This document shows, one piece after another, positions 9,272-20,493 of a DNA stretch of 21,161 nucleotides; within the stretch, counting starts at the first letter, position 1, and every line of letters begins with the position of its first letter. The translations under genes were made by a program, and so were the position numbers. This DNA comes from Basidiobolus ranarum (taxonomy: Eukaryota; Basidiobolomycota; Basidiobolomycetes; Basidiobolales): assembly GCA_040143965.1 (NCBI GenBank), contig JASJQH010007088.1:1-21161 (forward strand), read 5' to 3'. The notes beneath the pieces were generated by a model. That model did not search any database. It saw only the letters and a program-made list of their open reading frames with translations, and was not told the DNA's origin.

Positions 9272-11625
9272 TCCATCACATCATTATCCAGGTTTGATGA
9301 GGTGATTCTATACTGGAGTAATAAAGAATGGTTTGGTTGAGCATTCTATGGTGTCATGTGAATAGGTGAGAGGACATTATAGAGCCCCGTGGATTCAATC
9401 ACCATGACATTGAGCAGTGCCAATCATATATACTGCAGAGCATAGCTTGATATAGCTATTCATCAATGGCCATCTACGCTCACTCGATAGTGGCTGAAGA
9501 AGGGTAATTGTGATTTAATGATAGTCGGCGGTTCGAGGTGGATGCAATTCTCACCCCTATTGCCCAAACCTTAGGATTTTGCCTGGCTCCCAGTGATTAC
9601 ATGTAGAGTGGCAGCTGATACTGACCCTGATATTACAAATGTCATGTAGAAACTGCTATGGGGATGGGCATTAAATGATGTCATCCTTAGATGTGTTCAA
9701 TATCGGCTTTATTCTATCGATGGGCGCATCAACATGGTCAATGATTTAGAACAGTACCTGGATGTAGTTGATTAGAATGTACGTTAGGGAGCATGGATTA
9801 CACCTGTGTACATATCTCTACTCGACAAAGAGGATCGCAAAGAGACATTTGTGACCGCTCGAACCTGGTTTTCGTTGCAGGGTATTCTTGCAGACTCGGG
9901 CTTCGAAGTAACAATCGGACTTGTACCCAAGTAGCAAGCGTAATACTGGGGATATCTGTCTGGTTCCAATAGAACAATCTGCCTTAAATTACACAAGGGG
10001 GTCACGACTGCTACACTTGCATCCACTACGAATGTGCGCCGCCATGTCTAATCTGATCTGGTGAAAGATGGCTCGCCAGTCACCGTTGATCCAACAGATC
10101 AATGAAATTCAGCAAGATTAAATGAAATCTCATAAACTCACGTATTGACAATCAGTAAATATCTAAGATTTGGATTCGATGACCGGGTACTTGGAGCACA
10201 TATGGGTGCTGATATCGTAGGTTCTCTTCTGCTCAAGATCGTTGCTGATGCTTGTGACCAGCAATGCAGTCACCATACCAGGAGCATCGTGCCATTTTAT
10301 GTGATGCTGTGATGGTTTGATTTCCACCACTAAGAGTATCGATCTTTCTCCCGTCCATAAGGGCCCATAGCTTGAGTCTGGATATTAATGGTTTAGAATA
10401 GGTTAGAGGTACAACCTTTATCAACAGTGGTTATGCATTTTAAAGCTAGAGCAGGCTTAATCAACGGCATTGCACTGCACAACAATCCCCAGTTGGAGTG
10501 TGCAGGCTTGCGCTCGAGGCAGATTCTCAAGAGACTTGGGTTGCAATCCCTCCAGTAGCTATTGTTCACTTGATTACGCACGATGGATGCAATATAGTTT
10601 CAGTGCGCCACATGAAAGGGAAAAGCCATCGATCATTTTGAGCGCTCTTAAAAGTACGCAGCTTGCACTTCTTGTTGGTGCACTATTACTGCACCTGTGC
10701 ATATCCCAATAAGCGATTGAGACCAACATTCAATTCTGTCTGGCATTCTGCTTCATATTAAGTGGCCTCTTTCCATTTGTATTCTGGAATGGCTTCCATT
10801 GATTCGTACTCATACTTAAATCAAAGATTCCGAAGATATTGTTCAGTGGCCAAACAACGAATATGACCTTCAAAAACTGTGGGAGTAATGCACACTCCCT
10901 AATCTACTTGCCGAAATCCACTAGCCTAAAATAGGGCGCTTACCAATCTCATTTTAAGTCAAAGCAGTAGTTGGCTTTAACTGTTTTTTATTAACTGCAG
11001 GGATAGCAGACAACTAAAGTCCATACACTATATCTCCATTAATATTACTGCAGCTCATCTCACATCTAAAATGCAAACAATGCTAAGACGTAGTAGGATG
11101 CTCAATTTCCTTTTCTCGTTAAAGTAGGTGGAAGCCATGGGGGATTTTATTGATTGGTGTAAAGTAAACACAAATAGTAGTCAGACCATTACGTTTGCCA
11201 GATTGGTCTCGTCTTGATGTTATTGATTACCTAAGTATGCACCTATGAATGGGTGTGAAACCGGAAGCAACAGCCAGGGCTGGTGAGAAAGATCTATCCT
11301 GAGGGCTAGTATTGACTCCTACTTTGTGCAAAGATCAAGCTAGCGTAAATAACTCGGACTTTTTAATACATTGCCAGTATTTGTTATAGTTATTCGGGAT
11401 CATAAATCTTCTCGACTAACTCTCCAATATATTGTGGAGTATCCATACATTAACTTCAATTCTCCATACTGTCCACCTCGATGAGACTTCGCGGTTTCTA
11501 AAGATCATGATCATTAGACTATCAGCCTATGACTTTTCAATTGGATGCATTCTTTTGAATTGCTTAGGGAACATAGACACCAACTGTGCGTTTATACCTC
11601 CCATTGAGTTGAACAGGGTTTTCAT
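9272..11625. other. long divergent spacer with coding-like composition in part
   Basis: No gene can be supported here. Between about 9780 and 10700 G+C rises to roughly 45-53% on sampled lines, like the exons of this window. The local reading frames (for example 9784-10026 minus, 80 codons; 10470-10712 plus, 80 codons) match no family I recognise and are interrupted by stops. The remainder is AT-rich. The stretch must also contain the distal promoters of the ACBP gene (-) and the zinc-finger gene (+). Confidence 0.4.
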
Positions 11626-11633
11626 TATATAAA
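11626..11633 (+). promoter_or_regulatory. TATA box upstream of the zinc-finger gene
   Basis: TATATAAA, 126 nt upstream of the likely start codon at 11759. It is a perfect TATA consensus on the right strand at a plausible distance for a fungal gene. Confidence 0.5.
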
Positions 11634-11758
11634 GGCTGATCTCCCCTTCTGTAAAACGCAATATCTCACTTCTGGAGTGACTGACAACATCGGTTGATTT
11701 TCGTTGACTCTATTCTGATAAACCAGCCAAATCCAACCCATTGGCACCTTACAAAAGT

Positions 11759-12388
11759 ATGTTTCTCCTTCCAATCAGTAGTATCGTTGCGTCCCAAAGT
11801 TCGGTAAAGGATGACGAGCGAAACTATAAGCTCCCTCCTTTACGCCCCTATAGGTGTCTCCTCTGCCATAAAGCTTTTCTTCGTCACGACCATTTAAAAA
11901 GACATATTCGTACTCATGACGAGGAATCTGCTAGCCACAACCCGAACAAGGGTACTCGAGGTGGCAAGCATCTCCGTACTCGTTCAGCAAGCTCGTTGAA
12001 AGGACCTAGGACAAATCAGAATCCTCCGTCTTTAGTGGAACACCATGAAAATCGTTCGACCACTTACAATTCATATTCATCTTCCGTTCCCTATATCAAA
12101 CCCTTGGAGCCACAGTATACTTCAAGTAGACCGTCCCAGCTTTTCAGAGCACAGCGTCATCTCAAAGATAGCACGTCTAAGGTTACATATACCACAGACT
12201 TTAATTTCAACATCACTTATTCGGCCTTCTCAGCTCCTTCTTCACCTCCACTCGGAAGTATTTCCCAGGCTCAAGTGGACAACATCCAAGATCCCCTTTC
12301 TCAAAACAAGCTAAAAGATATCTTTGAATCGAAAGATCCTCAGCAGCGGAAACTTCCACTGCCGCTCCCCTCCACTCCTCGATTTTAA
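11759..12388 (+). CDS. single C2H2 zinc-finger protein, putative transcription factor
   Basis: Intronless 209-residue protein. One classical finger lies at about 29-53 (RPYRCLLCHKAFLRHDHLK and the following HIRTH), with Cys33, Cys36, His49 and His53. The recognition helix has Arg at -1, Asp at 2, His at 3 and Arg at 6, a pattern known in other proteins to read GGG-like triplets, so a GC-rich target is inferred. The finger is followed by DEE rather than a TGEKP linker, so it ends the finger block. The rest is low-complexity and rich in Ser, Pro, Asn and Gln, as in fungal regulators. The frame opens at 11741, but the first ATG is 11759. Most relatives carry two or more fingers, so an upstream exon could be missing; I found none convincing. 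The specific orthologue is not recognised. Confidence 0.75.
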   Translation: MFLLPISSIVASQSSVKDDERNYKLPPLRPYRCLLCHKAFLRHDHLKRHIRTHDEESASHNPNKGTRGGKHLRTRSASSLKGPRTNQNPPSLVEHHENRSTTYNSYSSSVPYIKPLEPQYTSSRPSQLFRAQRHLKDSTSKVTYTTDFNFNITYSAFSAPSSPPLGSISQAQVDNIQDPLSQNKLKDIFESKDPQQRKLPLPLPSTPRF

Positions 12389-13335
12389 TGACCATCTGAT
12401 GTATATAATTTATGTTGTTTGATTCGTTGATCTAGTAAAAAGCACATGCACATATAATGTACTCATATTAAGTCAAGCCTGAATATAGAGTTTTCTTATG
12501 ACCAACAGTTGGATTCCAGTGTGTATGTTTATTGAATTACTTGCGTAGGGACCCCCTGGTAAACAACTATAGTAATCATACAGTACAACCCAACCAATTA
12601 TGATTAAGAAAACACCTCATCTTACAAGTGGTAACTAGCAACAGTCAATTCAGCACAAGATGCTCTAATTTCCAGAACGCTTTCAAGCACTGCCTCAACT
12701 AATCAATGCAATAAGTAAGTTACTGTTCAGTGATGTAGTAACGGCCAATTGTATCAACGATCTCCTTAAAATCCAGAAATTCCAAAGGAATATTCTTAAA
12801 TGCAATCTCATTTCAGTATGCATAGATAAAATTGAATTGCAATTCTTCGGATTCATTAAACTCGTAGCTCTAGCTGCAGAATGGAAATTATTTTTATAAT
12901 CCGTTGGAAATTACTTGCAACCTTTATATGATACTGCCTTCAACTGACTTCTTCATTAGGCGTCACACTGATTGTAATCAGGTAAGATTTACTAGACTCT
13001 ATTAGTTTCCTGCAGAAGGTATGCTACTCAGTTGATCGACATGATCGAACTAACATCTAATGTCAAGGTCAGAATGCTCTCCAACTCCTAGCATACTCCA
13101 GGCTGATGCAAAAGAGGGTGTTCGTTTGTCTACAATATGATTTACAGAAGTCAGATGGATACAGAAGAGGCGTTTCATTTCTGTAAATATGGAAGTGCTT
13201 TAACTTTATTTGAAAATTATACAGAGTATACCGACATAGGGAAGTATTCATCTTTGATTTCACTATCTTTACAGGTATAATGACAAGAAGCAGGAACGGA
13301 TTCCAACGAACCCTATTGCATACTTCGTATAGTGA
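12389..13335. other. convergent spacer
   Basis: Lies between the 3' ends of the zinc-finger gene (+) and the PX-domain gene (-). AT-rich, with only a short unsupported minus-strand frame (13069-13263). I see no RNA gene or repeat. Confidence 0.5.
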
Positions 13336-16300
13336 CTACTGAGGAGAGAAAACATTCAGATTGTTCATGATTTTCTCCATAAAGCTACCAACTAGGCCGG
13401 GAATGGACGTGAGCTTAGGATATGGTACCTTAGGTTCAGTAATCTTCTTGTTAGATTTCTCCAAATTCAGGAATCCTGGTGCACCACTTGCTGACTTATT
13501 TCCTTCCTCTTCGGTATCCGAATCGGATTCAGTTGCCTGCATTTCTAACATATCATCTATTGACACTTGAATTCCAGAAGAAGCAAGTAAATCTTGGAAT
13601 TGTCGTGGATTTTGAGCATACCCAGAGTAATTTGCTGAATGGGGCATGGCACTTGCTGAAACTCGAAGTTTATTGAGAAGTGTATCCGGTAAAGTCTCCA
13701 AGCCAGCCTCTTTCATGTACTTGCACAATATGTTCGAGGGAATCGTAAGTTGATTGGTAGTCGATTCCTCCATATTCAAGTTTTTGGCTCCCATGTTAGC
13801 CATCATGCGCTTACGAAGACGCTTATAACGACGAAGCTTAGTTTCAAATGTGTAGATCTTCAATGCTTGCAAATCATCCTTGAATTGTGCTTGCTGGCTG
13901 CTACTGACACACTCAGCAATAACCTGGCTAAGATCTACAGGTTGCGGATTCAGACCCACACGTAAAGCCGTGAATAGACGCTCAAACCAAGAAATAAGCT
14001 GCTGGAATAGTCCATCAGTACGTTGGCGGTACAGCGAATGCACAAAACGATAGAATGTGCCCTCATATGCTTGAACTAACTCGGTAAATTGACGGAGTGT
14101 TTCCATAGGGGTTGTATCTGTTTGTAGAAATTGAATTTAGTAGGTTGAAAATTACTTCCATAGCATATGTGATCCTCTTACTTTGCTTTTGATCGTTACC
14201 CTCAACCACCTTAATTAGCTGATCAACAAATCCACTGATTTCCATTACGAAATCACTGATGTTCGCATCTTTGTAAACCTGGGCAAGAGGCTGATAGAAC
14301 ATAGTCAATATCTCTTTTAAAATATCCCCTGTAACCCCCTCAAATACGAGTTCAATGGTTAACTCAGTATTGCGAACTTGCGTATAGAGAATGAGCAAAC
14401 GATAAAGGCGGCGAAGTTGAAGGTCAGAGGAATTGAAGTTAGACTGAATTGTTTCGTGCTCTACACCTTCGGATGAAGTAAGACTTTCAATATTCCAATC
14501 GGTATCAAGAAGTTCTTGTGCAGTGCCAGTCATCTCCAAATTTTCTTTAGCGCTGTCCAATAGAGCGATAGTTTCATGGTCAATACGTGGTTCTATGGTA
14601 CCATCTTTGATCACATTAACAAGGCGATCAAGATCAGAGGCATCTGAGATTGATAAAGTGTAAGTAAACAGCAGTACGAACTAAAGCTACTGATATGAAT
14701 GATAATACATACTATTGTCATTGTCATATGGACGATCCTCTGAAGAGTTAACATAGTTGGAAAGTTTGTCACAAAGGCTATCATTGTTGATGGCAGCTCT
14801 TAATACTTCAATATCCTCTTTCTTTTGCTTTACAGAATCACTAAGATTAGCGCTCGCCACTCTATCGTAATGTTAATTAGATCAAAGAGAACTTTTCTTC
14901 TGATTGAATATAAAATGAATTACCTTTGAACTATACTTGCATGCCCAAATGGTTGAGCTAAAAATAGGTCGAGTATGCCCTTCATCATCGCAGTAGGATT
15001 GGAGATCTTGAGGATTCCTTTAAGGGTGCGGTAAGGAATCAAACCATGGGTCTGTTGAAGTTGGTGGAAGTTGATAGAAGCATTTTCATCAGCACAAAAC
15101 ACACGGTAAAGCGTAGCGGCAAGACTTTGAAATTGAAGAAAATATTCGATTGGGGCGTTAGCATACGAGATATAAAAGCCAGTAATTGGTGGAACCTTAC
15201 TTGACTCTAGCTAACTCAATCATTTTCCGATAGTTAACAGGAAGTTGTGATATCTCAGGGACATCATGAAGAATTTGGGAAACCTTACTGAAACCCCCTT
15301 TGAAATAGAATTGCGTTAGATACTAGCTGCTGATAACAATACAAGTGATATATCTACATACCAGGTTCTAAAATTTCTCTAGTGAATTGCTCTATCGATT
15401 CACGAAGCTCGGTTGATTTATCTTCAGCTACTTTCAAGATCTTTTGATACTCCTCTGCACGATGTTTACTAAATGCCTCACGTTGCTGCTTGTCAGCTAT
15501 ATCCACCGGTAACAGTTCGATAGGAGAATCACTAAGGAATCCTTTAGTTAAGCGACTACGAGCCACTAGTGGGCTTGAAACTAAAATACGTAGATGATTC
15601 TGGAGTGCAACCCGATCCTTCTCGTAATAAAGTTGGCTGTCATGTGGGTCTTTAAATCTAGGAGGAGGTGATGGAATCTCTAGAGTGGGGAACAAACGAT
15701 GAACCTGTAAGAAATATTGTTGTTAATACAGAGATATCAATAAAGAAAAATGTTCTTAAATCCGACCTTGGTAATATATTTCTGAATTTGGACATCAGTG
15801 CGACCTACAAAATAGCTTGTGTTCAGCTCAGTATTTGACTGAAGAATAAACAACTGTATACAAGATAATATTGTGAGTGCCAGAATAAACTGTGAGGAAA
15901 AAATATACAATACTTACAGGCTTTTCTTTCTCCCTTATCAAACCCTTCTCTGATACACGTCTAACAGATACAATAGATACGGGATACTTGGTTTGTTCGC
16001 TAGAAGTTTCGCCTAAGTTCACATCAGTTTCTGATTTTTCAGGCTCGGGAATCTTCGGCTCCTCATCGTTCAGTTTATTATCCTTTACCGTCGATATTCC
16101 AGTGTTGAATAGTAAAGTTAAACCATGTTCCACTTTTTTCGATAAACGTTCACGTTTACTAGCCTCTTCTTTACCGACAGCGTATGTACCGAATCTTAAT
16201 TTTCCGTAAGCATCCAAAAACTGTTGAATCTTATGCCAGAGTCCCGGATCTGCATATCTGAGGAAAGGAAATTCGAGGACAAAGCTGTTGAAAGCATATC

Positions 16301-16635
16301 TAAGAAGTGGAGTTTCTGTGGCTTCTGCTATTGCCAGTTGCGAAGTAGATTCCTCAAGAGATTCTTTATCAGAAGAACGGAAGTATGAAGTAATATTCGA
16401 CAAGCGAGATTGACGGGGTCTAGGTGCTTGAAGGACCGATGCATCATGAAACAAATCTTGTAAAGAGAGTGAATCACGCAAGAGGCGAAATTCTTTTGAA
16501 ATTTCACGAGTGATCAAATCACGTTTCAGGATTTCATCTTCAGTCTTAGTGATCTGAATAGAGGCTACAGAGATGAGGAGGTTTTAATCAAGTGTGAGTA
16601 TATAAGTGTCAAGATGAAGACTTACCGGAAGTCAT
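13336..16635 (-). CDS. PX-domain protein with PXB and DUF3818 regions, YPR097W-like, 9 exons
   Basis: Exons in transcript order: 16635-16626, 16564-15918, 15838-15767, 15704-15362, 15297-15201, 15124-14924, 14861-14713, 14643-14182, 14117-13336. They join in frame to 920 residues. The N-terminus (ITKTEDEILKRDLITREISKEF, then LLRYAFNSFVLEFPFLRYAD) fits the fungal PX-associated (PXB) region. The PX fold follows at about 200-275: YPVSIVSVRRVS, then NTSYFVGRTD, then HRLFPTLEIPSPPPRF. The C-terminal half, with LKISNPTAMMKGILDLFLAQPFG and later LRRLYRLLILYTQVRNTEL, matches DUF3818. PX domains usually bind phosphoinositides, so a membrane-associated role is expected; function is otherwise unknown. 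The PX core looks short and lacks the usual Arg-Arg-Tyr pair. The first coding exon is only 10 nt. Intron 5 has a perfect TGCTAAC branch site. Confidence 0.9.
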
Positions 16636-16693
16636 CTTGATAGAGCTGTGTGTTGGCTATCTCGCTGACCTGAGTTTATAGAAATAAGAAAAG

Positions 16694-16711
16694 TTATCGA
16701 TATCCCGATAA
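16694..16711. promoter_or_regulatory. palindromic pair of GATA motifs upstream of the PX gene
   Basis: TTATCG, six bases, then CGATAA, about 60-75 nt upstream of the PX-gene start. Each half is a GATA-factor type site and the two are inverted relative to each other. Short motifs of this kind arise often by chance. Confidence 0.25.
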
Positions 16712-18253
16712 GACTGTTAAAACCCATGGCCAAACAAATCGTTCCATATTAGTACGTCGGATATTCTTAATTAATGCTATACATGATGAAGGATCTAGAA
16801 AATTTGAATGTACTCGCCATTATGACACACCATTTTCTGAACAGGAAATAGACAATATATTGACCCATCTCTAACAACTATACAATGCACGACAATCACT
16901 ACTGGAAGTGAGCGGTTCCTTGAAAATCACTTTCGTGATGATGTCACTACTCTCACAAGAGATCAGAATGGAAATCTATTTATAGGTGAGTGACACATCC
17001 TTGTCATATCACCAAGCCACCAGTCTATCTGGGTCACACTAAACCTTTCCTTGTCAACAGAACAATCAATGACGTTTGACCGGGGATCGTATTTGAGACA
17101 CAACAAGCTTTGTGTCAGGAACTCGATATGGAAATAGGGCTATGGTATATGTGTCTAGTGCTGACTTTTACAGGTTAGAGTTTGGAATATGGTTAGGAAG
17201 GGATTTTACGAGAAGTGCTTTGCAATGTTGATCATTCCTTTACTTGCTTAATTCTTTCTCGGATGGTTTGCGAATGTCATTCGTTTCTGAATTTGAGGTG
17301 ATCTCATTTCCATTTTACCTCATGCGCTTTGTTATAAGCATACATACACTACAGTTTATCTTTGATTGGCTCGATGGGAATATTTGTCATCTGTTCAAAT
17401 TCCTAATTCAGTCGCAACATGATTTCCTGCTTCCATCAACAATCCATAGCTGCCAATTAGATTGCCTTCTCCGAAGAGTGGTTTTCATCGCTCAGTGTCG
17501 ATTCATGAGACTGAATCAATTTCGGAACGGATTGCTAAATGGTGGATATTGCGACTGGTGCATTGCAAGTTAGCTGTATCTTAGATGACTTACATGCCCA
17601 CTTGTTACTATTCTGCTACATATTGGGGCCACTACAAGAGTAGTACAATGGCTTACTGCTGATGGCATGTGTCTTCAATACTGCTTTGGTGTGCATTCGA
17701 GTCTGATTTCGCCGGGTAATGGCAGATTGGAGTGGGTTTCGCTGCTGATTTCCAAGAAATCACTGCAAATACTGAGGATTAATTAGATTTCCTCTTAATG
17801 TATGACACTTGGCATTATCGAGCTCTATTTCCATCGATTATTTGTAAGACTTCAATTCCGGAAAATCCATGATTAAGCCTGAAAACATGTTAGGAGTCGT
17901 CTAGGCTGAAACCTCATTGTTCTGTGCATCTACGACTTCACCTGGACAGAGTAGCAAACAATGTTGAAATTACAGTCACAGATGAAGAACAAGACTTATG
18001 AATAGGAATTTGGCTTTGCTAGTTTGTATAGCGACATGCCTTCAGGACTCTTATTACACTCAACTTAATTTATAAATATGCGTGGTCTCATGAAATAAGC
18101 AAGTCTTGTAGCCAACCGGAGTTTTGCAAAGTTCAGATATTTTCAACGTACCTGTGTAAAAATATATGGAGCTGTGATGATAATTATTGATTGGAGCCTA
18201 CCACATGATAAGTAGTACAATTCGTTGGCAGTTCAGGTTTTCGTCAGTCTTAA
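16712..18253. other. divergent spacer
   Basis: Lies between the 5' ends of the PX gene (-) and the 2H phosphoesterase gene (+). The longest frame (17244-17573, plus) would encode about 100 hydrophobic residues without recognisable domains and is not supported. No tRNA, repeat or mobile element was seen. Confidence 0.5.
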
Positions 18254-18259
18254 ACACGT
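18254..18259 (+). promoter_or_regulatory. CACGTG E-box upstream of the 2H phosphoesterase gene
   Basis: CACGTG within the 8-base palindrome ACACGTGT, 47-52 nt before the start codon. Fungal bHLH factors of the Pho4 and Cbf1 kinds bind this core. Function here is inferred only from sequence and position. Confidence 0.3.
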
Positions 18260-18305
18260 GTAGATGTAAAAGGTAGCCCACCAGATCCGTCCAGCTCATT
18301 CAAGT

Positions 18306-18953
18306 ATGCGCTTTCCTATTCTTCTTACCATATATATTGCTCTGTTTATTGGCAAGGGAGAGGCTAAAAAAGAACTCCCGAATCCATCAGGAAGAACTTA
18401 TACTTTGGAGCGTAAAGCTCTTGACGGGCGTGACCTCCAATTTGCTCCTCATGTTGGGAATGACCCTTTCACAAACTGGCTGGGGATGAATTTGAATTTC
18501 TCTTTATTCGAACCTTTGTTCGACACACTAAATGCCAGTCTCAAAACGCCTTTACAAAATCGTAATGAAGCACACATTACCGTTATCACTCCCCCTGAAT
18601 TCGATAATGTGCTGTCCAAGGTGGGCATTACAATGGAGGATATAAATTGGATTGCTCTAGAAAACAACATCCAGGAAGCCAAAATTAACGCCTTGTGCCT
18701 TGGTCGTGTAGCCACCAAATTGGAGAATTTAGAGCAAGAAGCATACCAAGTAATCATAAAGAGTAAGCAACTTTTACAAATTAGACAAGAGATTTTCAAT
18801 TTGTATGTTTGTAGCGGCGGAGAGCCAAGTCAATTTGATCCCAACAATTATTATTCTCATATCACTTTGGGGTATTTGCATAGAGACTTATTTGAACAGG
18901 ATGGAATTTATAAGGGCTTGAACGCTTGCTGGGCTAATTTGAAGCTTTTGTAG
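18306..18953 (+). CDS. 2H (LigT-like) phosphoesterase, probably secreted
   Basis: Intronless, 215 residues. The two catalytic His-x-Thr motifs of the 2H superfamily are clear: EAHITVITPPEF with His90 and Thr92, and YYSHITLGY with His185 and Thr187, about 95 residues apart as expected. Such enzymes open cyclic phosphates or act on 2',5' and 3' RNA ends; the substrate here is unknown. The stretches IYKGLNACW and SGGEPSQFDPN match a fungal branch of the family as I remember it. The N-terminus is a good signal peptide: Met-Arg, a hydrophobic core FPILLTIYIALFIG, and a likely cleavage after GEA (residue 20). Two N-glycosylation sequons (Asn64-Phe-Ser, Asn76-Ala-Ser) fit passage through the secretory route. 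There is no C-terminal ER-retention signal. A possible poly(A) signal lies at 19110-19115. Confidence 0.85.
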   Translation: MRFPILLTIYIALFIGKGEAKKELPNPSGRTYTLERKALDGRDLQFAPHVGNDPFTNWLGMNLNFSLFEPLFDTLNASLKTPLQNRNEAHITVITPPEFDNVLSKVGITMEDINWIALENNIQEAKINALCLGRVATKLENLEQEAYQVIIKSKQLLQIRQEIFNLYVCSGGEPSQFDPNNYYSHITLGYLHRDLFEQDGIYKGLNACWANLKLL

Positions 18954-20493
18954 CATCCAGATACACTCTGGTCTTTGCACTGCAGGATGTTTACACTTTT
19001 GACTCACCCTCCCCTCACTCAATTAACAGTGACAAAGAGTCACTCTATACTAGTGCTTCATCTCATAATATGCAGAGTGCTCCTAAGTGATAGGCTGCTG
19101 CATTTATTCAATAAATCTCCATGTCTATGGTTGAGCTAGTATTGGCCCCATAGATGGCTTCAAAAGAAAGGTGTTATTCGTATTATCGTATATTGCACAT
19201 GTATGAAGCTCCAATCACGAATTCTAGGTCTAGGCCGTGCCTAAGGTATAATGCAGTACTGGCACGAGTTCCTATTTTCATAGCTCCCTACATACTATTA
19301 ACGAAGTAAAACTTGAGCATCAGATTTTGAGCTATTCAAAACCACGGACAGTATGTAGCAGCGTTCCCGTTAAATCTAGCATATATGTACATGTAATATA
19401 GTGCTGTGAAACTCTCCTTTAAACCCTCAATTCACTATATTTGTTTTATTTGTTAGCCGTCCAATGCTGCCTCTCATTAGATTAAAGCACCAAAACATAT
19501 AGGATGCTGGGAAAGAACTGACGTTGTTCGTAATTTGTACAGCGTATTCGTGAATGCTGCTGGTTTCATACTATTATGTGTGCATCTACCTGTCTTGTTT
19601 GACAGGTACTAGTCAATTGTTTCTATGCCAAGCCAATAAATAGAAGATGCCAAATCTGCTTTTTCTGGGGATTATCCACAGAACCATGGTACATTGGTTT
19701 AGTCTGAAGATGTGTGATTGAGATTAAGATTGTGTTTTACAGCAGGCGAAACTAATGATTACTGATCAAACCTCAGATACAAAACAGCGTTTAAGATGTG
19801 AACCCCATACCATGGTGGTTACTACGATCGGGAAAGCTCGTTTGATCGTTTTATCGACGCATCTGGGTAAATCTGACGGAAGTAAGGTTATATTTGCTTT
19901 ACAGTGATGCTCGTAACTGAGATAAGCCAATGAATTTAGCCTAGACTAGTTTCATTGCTCTGTTATCGGAATACCTCAGCTACCACAACTAGAGTAGCTG
20001 TGAATCTTCCTGGGTTGATTTATCCAAAGCGCCTGATCATACATAGGAAAGATTCCCTAATTTATTTGGATTCAGGTGTAAAGTGTAGTGAACTACTATC
20101 TCATTGGACTGAGTAAGATTGCAGTTTTACTCAGGCTCTCGTTGAAATATAAGCGCACTGCCGGTCCATTCACCTATATTTAACGCTATTGGACTTTTGC
20201 ACCCTTTCAGAGTTTAAGCCAGCCTTGACTTCCATTGAATTCAACCACTTGATTTGTACTGGATAACCTCATATACGGCCCAATACCCATTTCATTTGGG
20301 TTAAATGACAGCAGCAGTTATCTCTACCTCGAACTAACAAAATTAGGGGAAATCCTCAGGGCAAATCTGATCAGTACTAGGGATACTACTTTACTATCCG
20401 TACCTAACGATTCTTTTACTGTGCTGTAAATACGCTTTACGCTATTCAGAAGGCTTCAGAGAAGGGCACTCTTCTTGTTCTTTTAACTAAACT
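18954..20493. other. spacer between the 2H gene and the UNC93-like gene
   Basis: AT-rich stretch without a supported gene. AATAAA at 19110-19115, 157 nt after the 2H stop codon, may end that transcript. The right part should hold the promoter of the UNC93-like gene; no clear TATA box stands out. Confidence 0.5.
19110..19115 (+). terminator. candidate polyadenylation signal of the 2H gene
   Basis: AATAAA downstream of the 2H phosphoesterase stop codon. The 157-nt distance is plausible for a fungal 3' UTR but not decisive. Confidence 0.3.

Noticed and set aside
14467-14478. Small CTTC-GGAT-GAAG dyad sharing the loop of the intron hairpin
   Set aside because: It has only four paired bases, lies in conserved coding sequence of the PX gene, and is explained by codon choice and chance.
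17244-17573. Plus-strand frame of about 109 codons in the spacer before the 2H gene
   Set aside because: It opens with TTG, not ATG, has no recognisable domain, and its first ATG comes about ten codons later. The hydrophobic, Cys- and Phe-rich composition is typical of chance frames in AT-rich DNA.
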